DNA of 48,240 bases from Bacillota bacterium. GTDB taxonomy: Bacteria > Bacillota > UBA4882 > UBA10575. Below are positions 34,214 through 43,735 of this stretch, one piece after another. The notes below the pieces were generated by a model. It saw only the letters and a list, made by a program, of their open reading frames with translations. It searched no databases and was not told the DNA's origin. Made by a program: the position numbers and the translations under genes. Location: contig JAKOVI010000059.1 in the NCBI GenBank assembly GCA_029782135.1, positions 1-48,240 on the forward strand, given 5' to 3'. Within the stretch, counting starts at the first letter, position 1. The number at the start of each line of letters is the position of its first letter.

Positions 34214-35242
34214 ATGCGGTTCCTGCCAATCGGAGAGATTACGGAGAAAATGTTCCTTGCCCACTCAATCTTTAGTAATAATGGCAAAATTCTCTTAAAA
34301 AAGGGAACCAGATTAATTCCGTCCTATGTAAGCAGATTACAGGAGCTAAAATACAGCCATCTTTACGTATACGAATCGGAGGACGAGCAATGGAATTGTA
34401 CCGGTTTAATCAGTGACCGGATACGCTCGCAAGCAATGCAAATCCTCTGGGATAGCTTGATCCGGGCAATTGAACGCAAACCGCTAGACCCGCAACAGAT
34501 TACTTTTGTGGTGGAAGATATTATCCGTGAGATTCACCATAAAGACGACTGTCTGTTTGCCCTGATTGACCTGAAAACACCAGATAATTACTTGTACAAT
34601 CATTCACTGAATGTTTGCATCCTTTCCATCCTGATCGCTAAAGAGCTACAGCTTGAGTGGGAAGATCTGAAGGACCTGGCGATTGGGGCTTATCTGCATG
34701 ATATCGGTAAAGTTTACATGAAATCGTCACTGAAACAAATCCAGGTATTGTCCTCCAGTGATACGGCCTTGGTTAAACAGTACCCGAAGAAGGGGTTCGA
34801 AATCCTCCGGGCGGTGCCCGGCTTCAGTTCCAAAATCGCTACCATCGCCTACCAACACCAAGAGCGGGAAGACGGTTCGGGGTATCCTTTGGGTTTAATC
34901 AGTAGAGACATTATCCTGCTTTCGAAGATTGTCGCGGTTACGGACTCTTTTGATGCGATGGTTTCTGAACGGGGCTATAAGGAGCCCGTCTGGCCTGATC
35001 AAGCCTTACGTGAGTTGCAGGAGTTGAGTCCGGCCAAATATGACCGGCAGGTTGTGAAGGCGCTCCAGCGATCGGTGGCTACGTATCCGGTGGGGAGCGT
35101 TGTCCAGCTCAGTGATCGCCAGTCGGCGGTTGTCGTGGATGTGACCAGGACCAAAACGGTTGTTGAGTATTTATCCTCCCGTGGTAATTTTCAGGAGATT
35201 GACAAAGATTCGTCCCTGAAGATTGAAAAGCGCCTGGCCTAG
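34214..35242 (+). CDS. HD-GYP domain protein, putative cyclic-di-GMP phosphodiesterase
   Basis: HD-GYP enzymes hydrolyse cyclic-di-GMP. The domain occupies residues about 100-300: His130, the HD pair at 162-163 (AYLHDIGKVYM), YQHQEREDGSGYPLGL with GYP at 223-225, and IVAVTDSFDAMVSERGYKEP. Residues 1-95 form a small N-terminal region (IGEITEKMFLAHSIFSNNGK) like the DUF3391-type start of many HD-GYP proteins; there is no membrane segment. ATG 34214 follows GGTGAGG repeats. No GGDEF gene is in the window. A short T-rich stretch at 35345-35354 might end the transcript. Confidence 0.88.
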   Translation: MRFLPIGEITEKMFLAHSIFSNNGKILLKKGTRLIPSYVSRLQELKYSHLYVYESEDEQWNCTGLISDRIRSQAMQILWDSLIRAIERKPLDPQQITFVVEDIIREIHHKDDCLFALIDLKTPDNYLYNHSLNVCILSILIAKELQLEWEDLKDLAIGAYLHDIGKVYMKSSLKQIQVLSSSDTALVKQYPKKGFEILRAVPGFSSKIATIAYQHQEREDGSGYPLGLISRDIILLSKIVAVTDSFDAMVSERGYKEPVWPDQALRELQELSPAKYDRQVVKALQRSVATYPVGSVVQLSDRQSAVVVDVTRTKTVVEYLSSRGNFQEIDKDSSLKIEKRLA

Positions 35243-35386
35243 CGGCTAATTGTTGCCAGGAAAAAACTTGTGATTGGATAAGGTAATTCTTAGCTGAAGA
35301 AAAGGAATTTTTACCTTAGTAAAGAATATTCTACAATCTAGGTTCTTTTTTTTTATATTGCTTGGACGACGATAGGAGGACACTTG

Positions 35387-36409
35387 ATGACAACAGCGCC
35401 CTACTCGATAATCATAACGAAAGGGTATCAATCATACCTAGGACTCAAAGAAACGCAGATTGCTATTAAGTTGCTGAAAGACTATTTTGAAAAAGCCTTG
35501 GCGCAGGAGTTGGGCTTGATTCGCGTCTCTGCCCCTCTGTTTGTCAGGCCCAAATCAGGCTTAAATGACAATCTGACCGGGACGGAACGGCCGGTTAGCT
35601 TTGACGTTAAAGGGCTCATGGGGGAGCAATGTGAGATCGTCCAGTCGCTGGCAAAGTGGAAACGGATGGCTTTAAAAAATTACGGTTTTGCCGACGGCGA
35701 AGGTTTGTATACGGATATGAACGCCATTCGCCGGGATGAAGAATTGGATAACTTGCATTCCATCTATGTCGACCAATGGGACTGGGAGAAAGTCATCCGC
35801 CCGGAGGAACGGACGGTGGCAACTTTACAGCAGACGGTCAGACAAATATACCGGGTATTGCTCGCGACCGAGGAATTTATCAGGGGTTATTTTCCCAACC
35901 TTCCCCGGGAACTGCCCCCGGAGATCAAGTTCATTTCTTCTCAGGAACTGGAAGAGCGTTTTCCCCACCTGACCCCGAAAGAGCGGGAGGATGTGATCGC
36001 ACAGGAGTGGGGTGCGGTATTTATTATGAAGATTGGGGGAATTATGAAGTCAGGAATGCGCCATGACGGGCGGGCGCCGGATTATGACGACTGGGAGTTA
36101 AATGGCGATCTTATCCTCTGGTATAGCCCCCTCCAGAAAGCGCTGGAGATCTCCTCGATGGGGATCCGGGTCAATGCGGAAAGCCTGCTCCGGCAGATCA
36201 AGGAAGCAGGGTGTGAAGGACGGTTGACCCTCGAATACCACCGTGCGCTCTTGAACGGGGAACTTCCGCAGACAATCGGGGGAGGGATCGGACAGTCCAG
36301 GCTGTGTATGTATTTCCTGAAGAAAGTACATATTGGCGAGGTGCAGGCTTCTGTTTGGCCGGAGGAAATGATTGAGGAATGCCGGCGCGCGGGCATCATG
36401 CTCCTATAA
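35387..36409 (+). CDS. asnA: Aspartate-ammonia ligase
   Basis: AsnA makes asparagine from aspartate, ammonia and ATP, releasing AMP. The fold is that of a class II synthetase core. Visible family blocks are FVRPKSGLNDNLTGTERPVS, VQSLAKWKRMAL, YTDMNAIRRDEELDNLHSIYVDQWDWE, MRHDGRAPDYDDW and the final GGGIGQSRLCMYFL. At 340 aa it is of standard length. ATG 35387 has AGGAGG seven bases upstream. The leader of 144 bases contains a weak AAGGTAA/TTACCTT stem and a nine-T run; I see no T-box sequence in it. asnS follows in the same direction after 57 bases, giving synthesis and charging of Asn in one unit. Confidence 0.96.
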   Translation: MTTAPYSIIITKGYQSYLGLKETQIAIKLLKDYFEKALAQELGLIRVSAPLFVRPKSGLNDNLTGTERPVSFDVKGLMGEQCEIVQSLAKWKRMALKNYGFADGEGLYTDMNAIRRDEELDNLHSIYVDQWDWEKVIRPEERTVATLQQTVRQIYRVLLATEEFIRGYFPNLPRELPPEIKFISSQELEERFPHLTPKEREDVIAQEWGAVFIMKIGGIMKSGMRHDGRAPDYDDWELNGDLILWYSPLQKALEISSMGIRVNAESLLRQIKEAGCEGRLTLEYHRALLNGELPQTIGGGIGQSRLCMYFLKKVHIGEVQASVWPEEMIEECRRAGIMLL

Positions 36410-36466
36410 ACTTTATTGTCTTGAACGCAAAGGAAAGATTTTAATCTCATATTGGGGGAGTTAGTG

Positions 36467-37858
36467 ATGGATGGAGTACTGATTAGGCAGATTTACCGCA
36501 ATCCTGATGCTTTTCTTCAGCAATCGGTGAAAGTGAGCGGTTGGGTACGAACGGTCAGGGTTTCCAAGGCATTTGGTTTTATTGAACTCAATGATGGTTC
36601 TTTTTTTAAGAATTTGCAGATCGTTTTTGATGAGATGCTCGACAATTTTGCGGAAATCGCTAAATTGCCGGTGAGTACGGCGCTGACGGTCGAGGGGGTA
36701 CTGGTGGAGAGCCCGGGCGCCAAGCAACCTTTTGAACTGAAAGCCCACCGGATTGTGATTGAAGGATCATCCACCCCGGATTATCCACTGCAGAAGAAAA
36801 GACATTCCCTGGAGTTCTTGCGGACGATCGCCCATCTCCGTCCGCGTTCGAATACTTTTTCGGCCGTCTTCCGGATCCGTTCCGTGGCCGCCTATGCGAT
36901 CCACCGCTTTTTCCAGGAACGGAATTTTGTCTATGTCCATACACCAATCATCACGGCAAGTGACTGCGAAGGCGCCGGCGCGATGTTTCAGGTAACGACC
37001 CTGGATTTGAATGATCTCCCGCGTAACCAGGAGGGGAAGGTCGATTATTCCCAGGATTTCTTCGGGAAAGAAACGAATCTGACTGTGAGCGGGCAATTGG
37101 AGGCTGAAACCTTTTGCCTGGCCTTCCGGAATGTTTATACCTTCGGACCGACCTTCCGGGCGGAGAACTCCAATACCCCCCGGCATGCCGCTGAATTTTG
37201 GATGGTCGAACCGGAGATCGCTTTTGCGGACTTACAGGATGATATGGTCTTGGCGGAAGAGATGCTTAAATACATCTTCCGTTACTGCCTGGAAAATGCC
37301 CCCGAGGAGATGGAATTCTGTAACCAATTTATCGATCAGGGATTGATTGAACGCCTCGAACACATTATAAATTCCGATTTTGTACGCCTTCCCTATACGG
37401 AAGCGATCGAGCTCTTGCAGAAATCAGGTCAAGCTTTCTCCTATCCGGTGGCGTGGGGGTGCGACCTCCAGACAGAACATGAAAGGTTCCTGACGGAACA
37501 GGTCTTTAAAAAACCGGTCTTTGTCACCGACTATCCGAAAGAGATTAAGGCCTTTTATATGCGGCTCAATGATGACCGGCGTACGGTTGCCGCGATGGAT
37601 CTGTTGGTCCCCGGTGTAGGGGAGATCATCGGCGGGAGCCAAAGGGAAGAGCGGCTGGAGATTTTAGAGCAACGGATGCGTGATTTCGGCCTCGATTTTG
37701 AGGATTACTGGTGGTACCTTGATTTACGGAAGTACGGAGGGGTCAAACACGCCGGATTTGGTCTTGGTTTTGAAAGATTAATTATGTATCTTACCGGGAT
37801 CAGCAATATCAGGGATGTTATCCCCTTCCCCCGCACGGTGAACTCCGCGGAGTTTTAG
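36467..37858 (+). CDS. asnS: Asparaginyl-tRNA synthetase
   Basis: AsnRS charges tRNA-Asn. The N-terminal OB fold binds the anticodon ([20 protein letters not shown]). The class II core has motif 2 [26 protein letters not shown] and motif 3 [15 protein letters not shown]. Segment [18 protein letters not shown] and the late [11 protein letters not shown] are typical of AsnRS. At 463 aa it has the E. coli-like length with the insertion [18 protein letters not shown] 36467 has GGGGGAG before it. It is cotranscribed with asnA, and a strong terminator follows. Confidence 0.96.
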   Translation: MDGVLIRQIYRNPDAFLQQSVKVSGWVRTVRVSKAFGFIELNDGSFFKNLQIVFDEMLDNFAEIAKLPVSTALTVEGVLVESPGAKQPFELKAHRIVIEGSSTPDYPLQKKRHSLEFLRTIAHLRPRSNTFSAVFRIRSVAAYAIHRFFQERNFVYVHTPIITASDCEGAGAMFQVTTLDLNDLPRNQEGKVDYSQDFFGKETNLTVSGQLEAETFCLAFRNVYTFGPTFRAENSNTPRHAAEFWMVEPEIAFADLQDDMVLAEEMLKYIFRYCLENAPEEMEFCNQFIDQGLIERLEHIINSDFVRLPYTEAIELLQKSGQAFSYPVAWGCDLQTEHERFLTEQVFKKPVFVTDYPKEIKAFYMRLNDDRRTVAAMDLLVPGVGEIIGGSQREERLEILEQRMRDFGLDFEDYWWYLDLRKYGGVKHAGFGLGFERLIMYLTGISNIRDVIPFPRTVNSAEF

Positions 37859-37870
37859 CTGCGGTTAAAT

Positions 37871-37911
37871 CCCCCCTTTCCATGGCCGGTACGGGAGAGG
37901 GGGGTAATTTT
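37871..37911 (+). terminator. Terminator after asnS
   Basis: The stem CCCCCCTTTCC/GGGAGAGGGGGG (eleven pairs) is followed by TAATTTTT, 12 bases after the asnS stop. Confidence 0.85.
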
Positions 37912-37990
37912 TGGTTACATCATGTAAAAGAGGAATATTTTTTATTACAAATGACGAAACTATTATTACAGGGGAAGGGAGGGGAGAGTA

Positions 37991-38869
37991 ATGAAAATCC
38001 AGGCTGAGCTAGTGATTGATGCCAAATCCATCCTTGGTGGAAACCCGTATTGGGATGAGCAAACCCAGACTTTATGCTGGGTTGATCTCATGGATAGTAA
38101 AGTCTATACTTACTCCCCGGAAACGCATACCAATCGTTGGCTTGAGGTCAACCAATACGTCGGGGCTTACCTCCCGCGCCGGAATGGAGGAGCGGTGATT
38201 GCGCTCCAGACAGGGGTCTATCTGTTACAGCCTCATACCAAGGAAGTCGTTCCCGTTTTTTCTTCTGATCCAAACCAGGCGGAGAACCGGTTCATTTGTG
38301 GGAAGTGCGATCCGGCCGGCCGTTTTTGGGCGGGGACTTCCGATCTGGAGGGAAAAAGACCCTGGGGAACCCTTTATTGTATGAACCATGACCACACCCT
38401 CCGCCCCGTACTGGTCAATGCGACTCTCCCCTGGGGAATGGCTTGGAGCCCGGATGGCCGTATGATGTATTTTATAGATTCTCCGACGAGGGAGATTGTC
38501 GCCTTCGATTTTTGCCTGGAGACCGGTTCCTTGGATCGCAAGCGGGTCGTGGCGGAATTTCCGGAAGGAGCCGGTTGGCCGGCCGGGATGACGGTTGATG
38601 AAGAGGGAAAACTCTGGGTTGCCCACTGGGGTGGTGCCCGGGTTTCCCGGTGGGACCCGGTAACCGGACGGCTTTTAGCAACGGTTAATCTTCCGGTTTC
38701 GCAGGTTACTGCCTGTGTTTTTGGCGGGGCACAGCTTGATGAGTTATACATTACGACTGGCCGTTATCTCCTCAATGAAAAGGAGCTTGTCCGGCAACCA
38801 CAGGCCGGGGGGGTTTTTAAGGTAAAACCGGGCTTTAAGGGTTTGCCGGCGCCAAAATTTGCCGGATGA
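37991..38869 (+). CDS. SMP-30/regucalcin-family protein without the metal ligands
   Basis: A 292-residue six-bladed propeller of the SMP-30/gluconolactonase family; the body aligns well with regucalcin, including GKCDPAGRFWAGT, AWSPDG, TVDEEGKLWVA and a LVRQPQAGGVFKV end. All metal and substrate positions are changed: Glu18 to Gly17 (ILGGNPYW), Asn103-Asp104 to Ile102-Cys103 (NRFICGKCD), Asn154 to Trp148 (LPWGMAW) and Asp204 to Ala198 (WPAGMTVD). The usual lactonase reaction is therefore unlikely. The structural residues are kept, so it looks selected and not decayed. AGGGAGGGGAG is the SD. It is convergent with the patatin gene with four bases between stops. Confidence 0.88.
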   Translation: MKIQAELVIDAKSILGGNPYWDEQTQTLCWVDLMDSKVYTYSPETHTNRWLEVNQYVGAYLPRRNGGAVIALQTGVYLLQPHTKEVVPVFSSDPNQAENRFICGKCDPAGRFWAGTSDLEGKRPWGTLYCMNHDHTLRPVLVNATLPWGMAWSPDGRMMYFIDSPTREIVAFDFCLETGSLDRKRVVAEFPEGAGWPAGMTVDEEGKLWVAHWGGARVSRWDPVTGRLLATVNLPVSQVTACVFGGAQLDELYITTGRYLLNEKELVRQPQAGGVFKVKPGFKGLPAPKFAG

Positions 38870-38873
38870 GCGG

Positions 38874-39803
38874 TTACTGTTCAACGCTTAAAGGGTCCGA
38901 AAGTTTTTTCACCGCCAGGAGCCGGGTCTGTTGGGCTGCTTCGTAACCGGCACGGATATTTTCCCGGATCCAGCGGGGATTGAACGATAATGTGTCACCA
39001 AACAATTGGGTTTGCGGGGCAATAATCCGGATCGGGACCGGTTTTTTCTTTGGAAAGCGCCAGCGGGTTTGATTGATCTTCTGTGCAATCTGCAAGTCAT
39101 TGACGGCAATCTCGCTCAGGATGATTTCAATGGTGCGGAGGATGGCCTTGAGGGCGCCGCCTGCTTTCACTGGGGGGATGATTGCCTGCAGATTGGGGCC
39201 AAGCGGGAAGGTGGTGACGACGATGATTTCGTCGGGATCCTCTTCCATCGCCGCCGTCAAGGGGGTCAGATCCCTTAAACCGCCGTCATACCAGTGCTGG
39301 CCGTCGATCCGGACGGCCGGAAAGAATAAGGGCATACTGGCGCTGGCAAGCACATACCGGCGGAAATCCTCTCCCAGTTCCCGGCGGCGGCTGTCGGCGC
39401 AGAATAGTTCACCGTTCTCCAGAGCAACAGCGGTGACTTTCACGACCGTGGCCGGGTGAAAGATCCGTTCGAGATCGAGTTTGGCGGCAAGCAATGAGCG
39501 TAATCCGGCCGGGTTGTAAAGTGAATCACCGAAGAGCAGACGAAAGAAGCTCCGGATGAATCCGGAACGGTAAATCGATCGGTTCCCCCTTACTCCCAAC
39601 CATAATGCTTTTAACTCCTCCACCAATTCACCGAGTTCCCGCCGGTTACGGGCCTGGCCGAGGAAAGCGGCGTTTAAGGCTCCGACACTGGTTCCCGTGA
39701 ATACGTGGAAGTTTAACCTTTCCCTCTTTACCAGATACTCGATGGCACCTACTTCAAAAGCGCCTTTACTACCCCCTCCCGACAGGACTAAGGCCCGTTT
39801 CAT
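38874..39803 (-). CDS. Patatin-like phospholipase
   Basis: Bacterial patatins are acyl hydrolases of the RssA/YchK type. The oxyanion loop GGGSKGAFEVGA (residues 9-20), nucleophile Ser39 in TGTSVGALNAAF and the dyad Asp173 in YDGGLRDLTP are all present. No signal peptide is seen, so it acts in the cytosol or at the inner face of the membrane. The C-terminal part (about 215-309) is a less conserved helical extension. The length of 309 aa is usual. AAGGGGGA precedes the ATG. The physiological lipid is unknown. Confidence 0.9.
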   Translation of the reverse strand: MKRALVLSGGGSKGAFEVGAIEYLVKRERLNFHVFTGTSVGALNAAFLGQARNRRELGELVEELKALWLGVRGNRSIYRSGFIRSFFRLLFGDSLYNPAGLRSLLAAKLDLERIFHPATVVKVTAVALENGELFCADSRRRELGEDFRRYVLASASMPLFFPAVRIDGQHWYDGGLRDLTPLTAAMEEDPDEIIVVTTFPLGPNLQAIIPPVKAGGALKAILRTIEIILSEIAVNDLQIAQKINQTRWRFPKKKPVPIRIIAPQTQLFGDTLSFNPRWIRENIRAGYEAAQQTRLLAVKKLSDPLSVEQ

Positions 39804-39948
39804 GAGGATCCCCCTTTATCAAAGCAAATCTAAATCTATACTATGAAAGGCGGGAGGAGATTGGTTCCCCTGCTAGGGAGAAACGGCCTCTTTTTTGTCG
39901 TTTCGGTTCGCGAACGTGACAAGTTTTACGAGTTAATTTTTCGATACA

Positions 39949-39986
39949 TAAAGAAAGCCGGTTATCCGGATTGAGTAACCGGCTTT
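39949..39986 (-). terminator. Terminator of the ABC exporter operon
   Basis: On the minus strand an eleven-pair stem, AAAGCCGGTTA/TAACCGGCTTT, is followed by CTTTATG. The stem overlaps the stop codon and the last codons of the second ABC gene. Confidence 0.75.
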
Positions 39987-41770
39987 TCTTTTGCGGCCAG
40001 AAAGCGGAACTGGGCCATAAATAACCTGTAATAGTGGCCTTTTTTCTTGATTAATTCCTGGTGAGTACCCATCTCAACGATGCGCCCCTGGTCAATCAGG
40101 ATAATCCGGTCGGCATTGACAATTGTCGATAAACGGTGGGCAATGATGAAGGAGGTCCGGCCGGCGAGTAGCCGCGTGATTCCCTGTTGTAACAGACGTT
40201 CCGTATAGGTATCAATCCCGGCGGTTGCTTCATCAAGGATCAGAATCCGGGGATCAGCCACCAGGGCGCGGGCAAAGGCGATCTGTTGCCGTTGGCCGAA
40301 GGAAAGCCGCGCCCCGCGTTCTTGCACTTCCGTGTCATACCCTCTCTCCAGTTTGGTAATGAATTCATGGGCATGCACCGCTTTCGCGGCGGCGATACAC
40401 TCCTCATCGGTGGCGGTTAACCGTCCGTACCTGATATTGTCGATAATCTTGCCGGAGAAGAGAAAAGTATCCTGCGGCACCCATCCCATTTGGCGGCGGA
40501 GGCTTTCGATGGTAACTTTCTGCAGATCAAAACCATCAATTAAGATCTGTCCGCTTTGGGGCTCAAAGAAACGGCCAATTAAATTAACAATACTGGTTTT
40601 CCCGGCGCCGGTCGGACCGACCAGGGCGACAGTCTCCCCCGGAGCCACCTTAAAACTGATCCGGTCGAGAACAATTTGCCCGTCTTGATAACCAAAGTTG
40701 ACATCTTTAAATTCAACCTCACCCCGGATTGGCGGGAGGGGTACCGCATCTTCGGCCTCCTGGATTGAGGGCTTGACGTCCATCAACTCAAAGATACGTT
40801 CCGCGCCGGAGAGATTGGCGACCAGTGTATTATAGAAATTACTTATATTCATCACCGGACGCCAGAACATCGAAACATATCCGGAGAAGGCAACGAGGAG
40901 GCCGATGGTGACCGTCCCGGTATTTAAGAGGCGGGTCCCGTACCAGAAGACAATGATCGTGCCGATTCCCCAAGAGAACTCCACCGACGGCCAGAAGAGG
41001 TCATTCAAACGGACGGCGCGGATAAAGGCATCAAAATATTCCCGGAGCAGGAGGTGAAAGTCCTTCCTGGTCTTCTCTTCAGCGGTGAAACTCTGCACCA
41101 CTCGGATGCCGGAGAAATGTTCATGGGTGAAGGCGTTCAAGTTCGAACTCTTTTGGCGGTAAATCTGCCAGCGCCGGTGGGAGATGATCTCAATCGCACC
41201 CATAAAGACGATTAGGACTGGGAGCATCAGAAAGGAGGCTAAAGCTAGACGGTAATTCATGGCCAACATAATGCTGATCACAGCGATGATCGTCGCCAGG
41301 TCCGGGATGAGATTCGTGACACTGGTATTAAAGAGATTGTTCAACGAATTGACATCACCGATCACCCGGGCCAGGATCTTACCGGCCGGACGCTGGTCAA
41401 AAAAGGAGAGGGAAAGTTTTTGCAGGTGCGCATAAAGTTCCTGCCGGATGGTCAGGTGAATCTGGTTGGTGATCGTGGCCATCAGACTGATCCGTTTTCT
41501 GGTACAAAACATCGACACCAGGATAGTGATGATCATGACCAGTCCCAAGCAGAGCAGGCCGGTCAGGTTTTTTGTCGCGATATAGCGGTCAATCGCCACT
41601 TTTAAGAGATAAGGGTTGAGCAGATCCACACCAGTGACGATCCCCATTAACAACAGCGTCAAGGCAACCTGTAACTTATATGGTTTAAGGTAGGAGAAGA
41701 GTCTGGTCAAAAGTTTAATTTTAAAAGCAGGGCGGAGGAGTTCGTCTTCCTCAATCCGGTTAATAGGCAT
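39962..41770 (-). CDS. ABC exporter half-transporter, catalytic-site subunit (BmrD-like)
   Basis: An ABC exporter of 602 aa with six membrane helices (residues about 30-320) and an ATPase domain (about 350-590). Walker A GPTGAGKTS is at 385-393 and Walker B ILILDEATAGID carries the catalytic Glu514. The signature is LSFGQ (489-493), not LSGGQ. With the partner gene upstream this is the pattern of heterodimeric exporters such as BmrCD or TM287/288, where one of the two nucleotide sites is degenerate. ATG 41770 has GGAGGTG seven bases before it, inside the end of the upstream gene; the two overlap by 11 bases and are certainly cotranscribed. The substrate is probably a drug or lipid-like compound. 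Confidence 0.9.
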   Translation of the reverse strand: MPINRIEEDELLRPAFKIKLLTRLFSYLKPYKLQVALTLLLMGIVTGVDLLNPYLLKVAIDRYIATKNLTGLLCLGLVMIITILVSMFCTRKRISLMATITNQIHLTIRQELYAHLQKLSLSFFDQRPAGKILARVIGDVNSLNNLFNTSVTNLIPDLATIIAVISIMLAMNYRLALASFLMLPVLIVFMGAIEIISHRRWQIYRQKSSNLNAFTHEHFSGIRVVQSFTAEEKTRKDFHLLLREYFDAFIRAVRLNDLFWPSVEFSWGIGTIIVFWYGTRLLNTGTVTIGLLVAFSGYVSMFWRPVMNISNFYNTLVANLSGAERIFELMDVKPSIQEAEDAVPLPPIRGEVEFKDVNFGYQDGQIVLDRISFKVAPGETVALVGPTGAGKTSIVNLIGRFFEPQSGQILIDGFDLQKVTIESLRRQMGWVPQDTFLFSGKIIDNIRYGRLTATDEECIAAAKAVHAHEFITKLERGYDTEVQERGARLSFGQRQQIAFARALVADPRILILDEATAGIDTYTERLLQQGITRLLAGRTSFIIAHRLSTIVNADRIILIDQGRIVEMGTHQELIKKKGHYYRLFMAQFRFLAAKEKPVTQSG

Positions 41771-43532
41771 AGGGCTTCACCTCCGGTGTCTTAATTCCCT
41801 GGAACTGGTCGCGGTAAATAGTAGCGTACCTTTTCCCGAAGGCTAACAACTGTTGATGGGTCCCGCGTTCCACAATTCTCCCCTGTTCCAGAATGAGAAT
41901 CTCATCGGCATTTTTCACCGCGGAGATCCGGTGCGCGATAATAATTTTGGTCCGCCCGCGTAGCATCTCCAGGGCTTGTTGGATCCGGTATTCGGTCTCC
42001 AGATCCAAATTGGAGGTCGCATCATCCAGGATCAAGATCGGGCTTTTTTTCACCAGGGCGCGGGCTAGGGCCAAGCGTTGCTTCTGCCCGCCGGAGAGGC
42101 CGATCCCCCGTTCACCGATGACGGTAGCCAATCCCTGTGGCAGTTCGGCGATAAACTCGGCCAGGGCGGCTTGTTCTAAGGCCTCTTCCAATTCTTCCCG
42201 GGTAAGGGTGTCGTCCCCGCCAAACCGGATATTCTCTTCGATCGTTGCCGAAAAAAGAAAGGTATCTTGCATCACCATGGCGACCTGCCGCCGAAGCAGT
42301 TGAAGCGGGAGTTTACGGATCTCCACCCCGTCAAGGTAGATCGCCCCGGAAGTATAATCATAATAACGGCCAATCAGATTGACTAAGGAAGTCTTCCCGG
42401 CACCGGTGACGCCCATGATCGCAATTGTTGAGCCGGGAGGAGCCTCAAAAGAAATATCCTCCAGAATCACCTGCCCATCCCGGAGATAGGAAACATGGTC
42501 AAAGACCAAATGCCCCTTAAAGTCATGAAGAATGGTTGGGACCGCCGGTTCTTGAACGGTCGGGACGGCGGCAAATAATTGGTTAATTTTTGTGACCGAC
42601 GCCAGTCCTTCGGCCAGATCATTCATCAACCAGCCGCTCATCCGCATCGGCCAGATTAGCATCGTCACATAGTTGCTGAAAGCGACCAGGGTTCCGACCG
42701 AGAGATCGTCGCCAATCACCAATGCTCCACCCACAACCGTGACGAGGATGACGGAGAGATTGGTCAGGAATTCGATTTGGGGAAAGTACCTCCCCCATAT
42801 CCGGGCACGTTTTAGTTTGTAACCGTAGTTTTCCTGGTTTTGCTGTAGAAACTTGCGGTATTCATATTGTTCGCGCCCGAAAGCCTTCACTACCCGTACG
42901 CCGGCAATATTCTCCTGCGCCGTTGTGTTAATCTTGGCGCCCTGGTCGCTGATGCGTTCACAAATCTCACCGACCTCTTTTTCCAGCCGGAGGGCAATCC
43001 GGGCGATGAACGGCATGAGCAGCAGGGCGACCAGCGACAGTTTCCAATTGAGAGCAAAGAGGATCGCGGTGGTGCTCACAAAGTAAATGACGTTTTCCAC
43101 CGAAAGCATGATTACATAGGTGAAAGCCGCTCTAATCTGGTCGACATCATCTTTCAGACGGGACATTAGTTCTCCCGTATTCGTCCGGTCAAAGAAATCA
43201 AAAGAGAGCCCCTGTAAGTGGGCGAAGAGGTCTGCTTGCAAGTGTACGGCAACTTTTTGCCCGCCATAATCAAAGCCATATTCTTTTAAATAACCGAGGA
43301 TTACCCGGCCGAAAGTAACAGCCAGAAACCCCGCGAGTGCCTTGGTTAACAAAGCGGATTCTCCCGCAATGATTACCCGGTCAATGATTAGTTTTAAAAA
43401 GTACGGATTAAACATATCCAGGAAGATTCCGAGCAACAAGGCGCCCATTGCCGGGATAAAATAGCGTTTTTCCTTGTTCACATAGGATAGGATCCGATGC
43501 ACCGTTTCACATCCTTCAGCGCTTGCCCTCAT
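41760..43532 (-). CDS. ABC exporter half-transporter, degenerate-site subunit (BmrC-like)
   Basis: The 590-residue partner of the exporter. Six membrane helices occupy about 25-310 and the ATPase about 335-580. Walker A GVTGAGKTS is at 374-382, the signature LSGGQ is canonical (479-483), but Walker B reads ILILDDATSNLD, with Asp504 where the catalytic Glu should be. This subunit thus supplies the degenerate ATP site together with the LSFGQ signature of the other. The start may be ATG 43532 (AGGT before it) or GTG 43502 (AAGGATGTG before it); the second has the better SD. A long leader with a small ORF and hairpins precedes it. Confidence 0.9.
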   Translation of the reverse strand: MRASAEGCETVHRILSYVNKEKRYFIPAMGALLLGIFLDMFNPYFLKLIIDRVIIAGESALLTKALAGFLAVTFGRVILGYLKEYGFDYGGQKVAVHLQADLFAHLQGLSFDFFDRTNTGELMSRLKDDVDQIRAAFTYVIMLSVENVIYFVSTTAILFALNWKLSLVALLLMPFIARIALRLEKEVGEICERISDQGAKINTTAQENIAGVRVVKAFGREQYEYRKFLQQNQENYGYKLKRARIWGRYFPQIEFLTNLSVILVTVVGGALVIGDDLSVGTLVAFSNYVTMLIWPMRMSGWLMNDLAEGLASVTKINQLFAAVPTVQEPAVPTILHDFKGHLVFDHVSYLRDGQVILEDISFEAPPGSTIAIMGVTGAGKTSLVNLIGRYYDYTSGAIYLDGVEIRKLPLQLLRRQVAMVMQDTFLFSATIEENIRFGGDDTLTREELEEALEQAALAEFIAELPQGLATVIGERGIGLSGGQKQRLALARALVKKSPILILDDATSNLDLETEYRIQQALEMLRGRTKIIIAHRISAVKNADEILILEQGRIVERGTHQQLLAFGKRYATIYRDQFQGIKTPEVKPYAY

Positions 43533-43603
43533 GTTTGTACCTGCCGGGCCATTTTTGATTTATCTTTGCGCAAATATTTCCGTTTATTTATTAGCTTGGA
43601 ACA

Positions 43604-43637
43604 GACAAAGGTCACGGCTTTCTCCATGACCTTTGTC
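43604..43637 (-). other. Long inverted repeat in the exporter leader
   Basis: GACAAAGGTCA and TGACCTTTGTC form a perfect eleven-pair stem around a 12-base loop. There is no T run after it on the minus strand. It lies about 70 bases before the exporter's start codon. Its loop region contains AAAGCCG, which is complementary to CGGCTTT of the terminator just upstream. Confidence 0.75.
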
Positions 43638-43643
43638 AAGATT

Positions 43644-43673
43644 AAAAAAGCCGTGGAAAAATATCTCCACGAC
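43644..43673 (-). terminator. Intrinsic terminator in the exporter leader (second)
   Basis: On the minus strand the stem GTCGTGGA/TCCACGGC (eight pairs, one G-U) is followed at once by six T residues. It is downstream of the leader ORF and upstream of the ABC genes, as expected of an attenuator. Confidence 0.75.
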
Positions 43674-43683
43674 TCAATTTAAC

Positions 43684-43735
43684 AAAAAACCGATCACAAG
43701 TAGTCAATAAATCAATTGACCTTGTTTGGAGGCGG
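43684..43735 (-). terminator. Terminator-like hairpin overlapping the leader ORF (first)
   Basis: On the minus strand ACAAG-GTCAAT pairs with ATTGAC-TA-CTTGT (eleven pairs with a two-base bulge, loop TGATTT). GATCGG and six T residues (43684-43689) follow; CGG may pair with CCG at 43733-43735. The 5' arm is made of the last codons of the leader ORF, so a ribosome there would prevent the fold. Confidence 0.55.

Noticed and set aside
35243-35386. Possible T-box or riboswitch leader before asnA
   Set aside because: The leader is only 144 bases, shows no T-box bulge or specifier loop, and its stems are short and A/T-rich.
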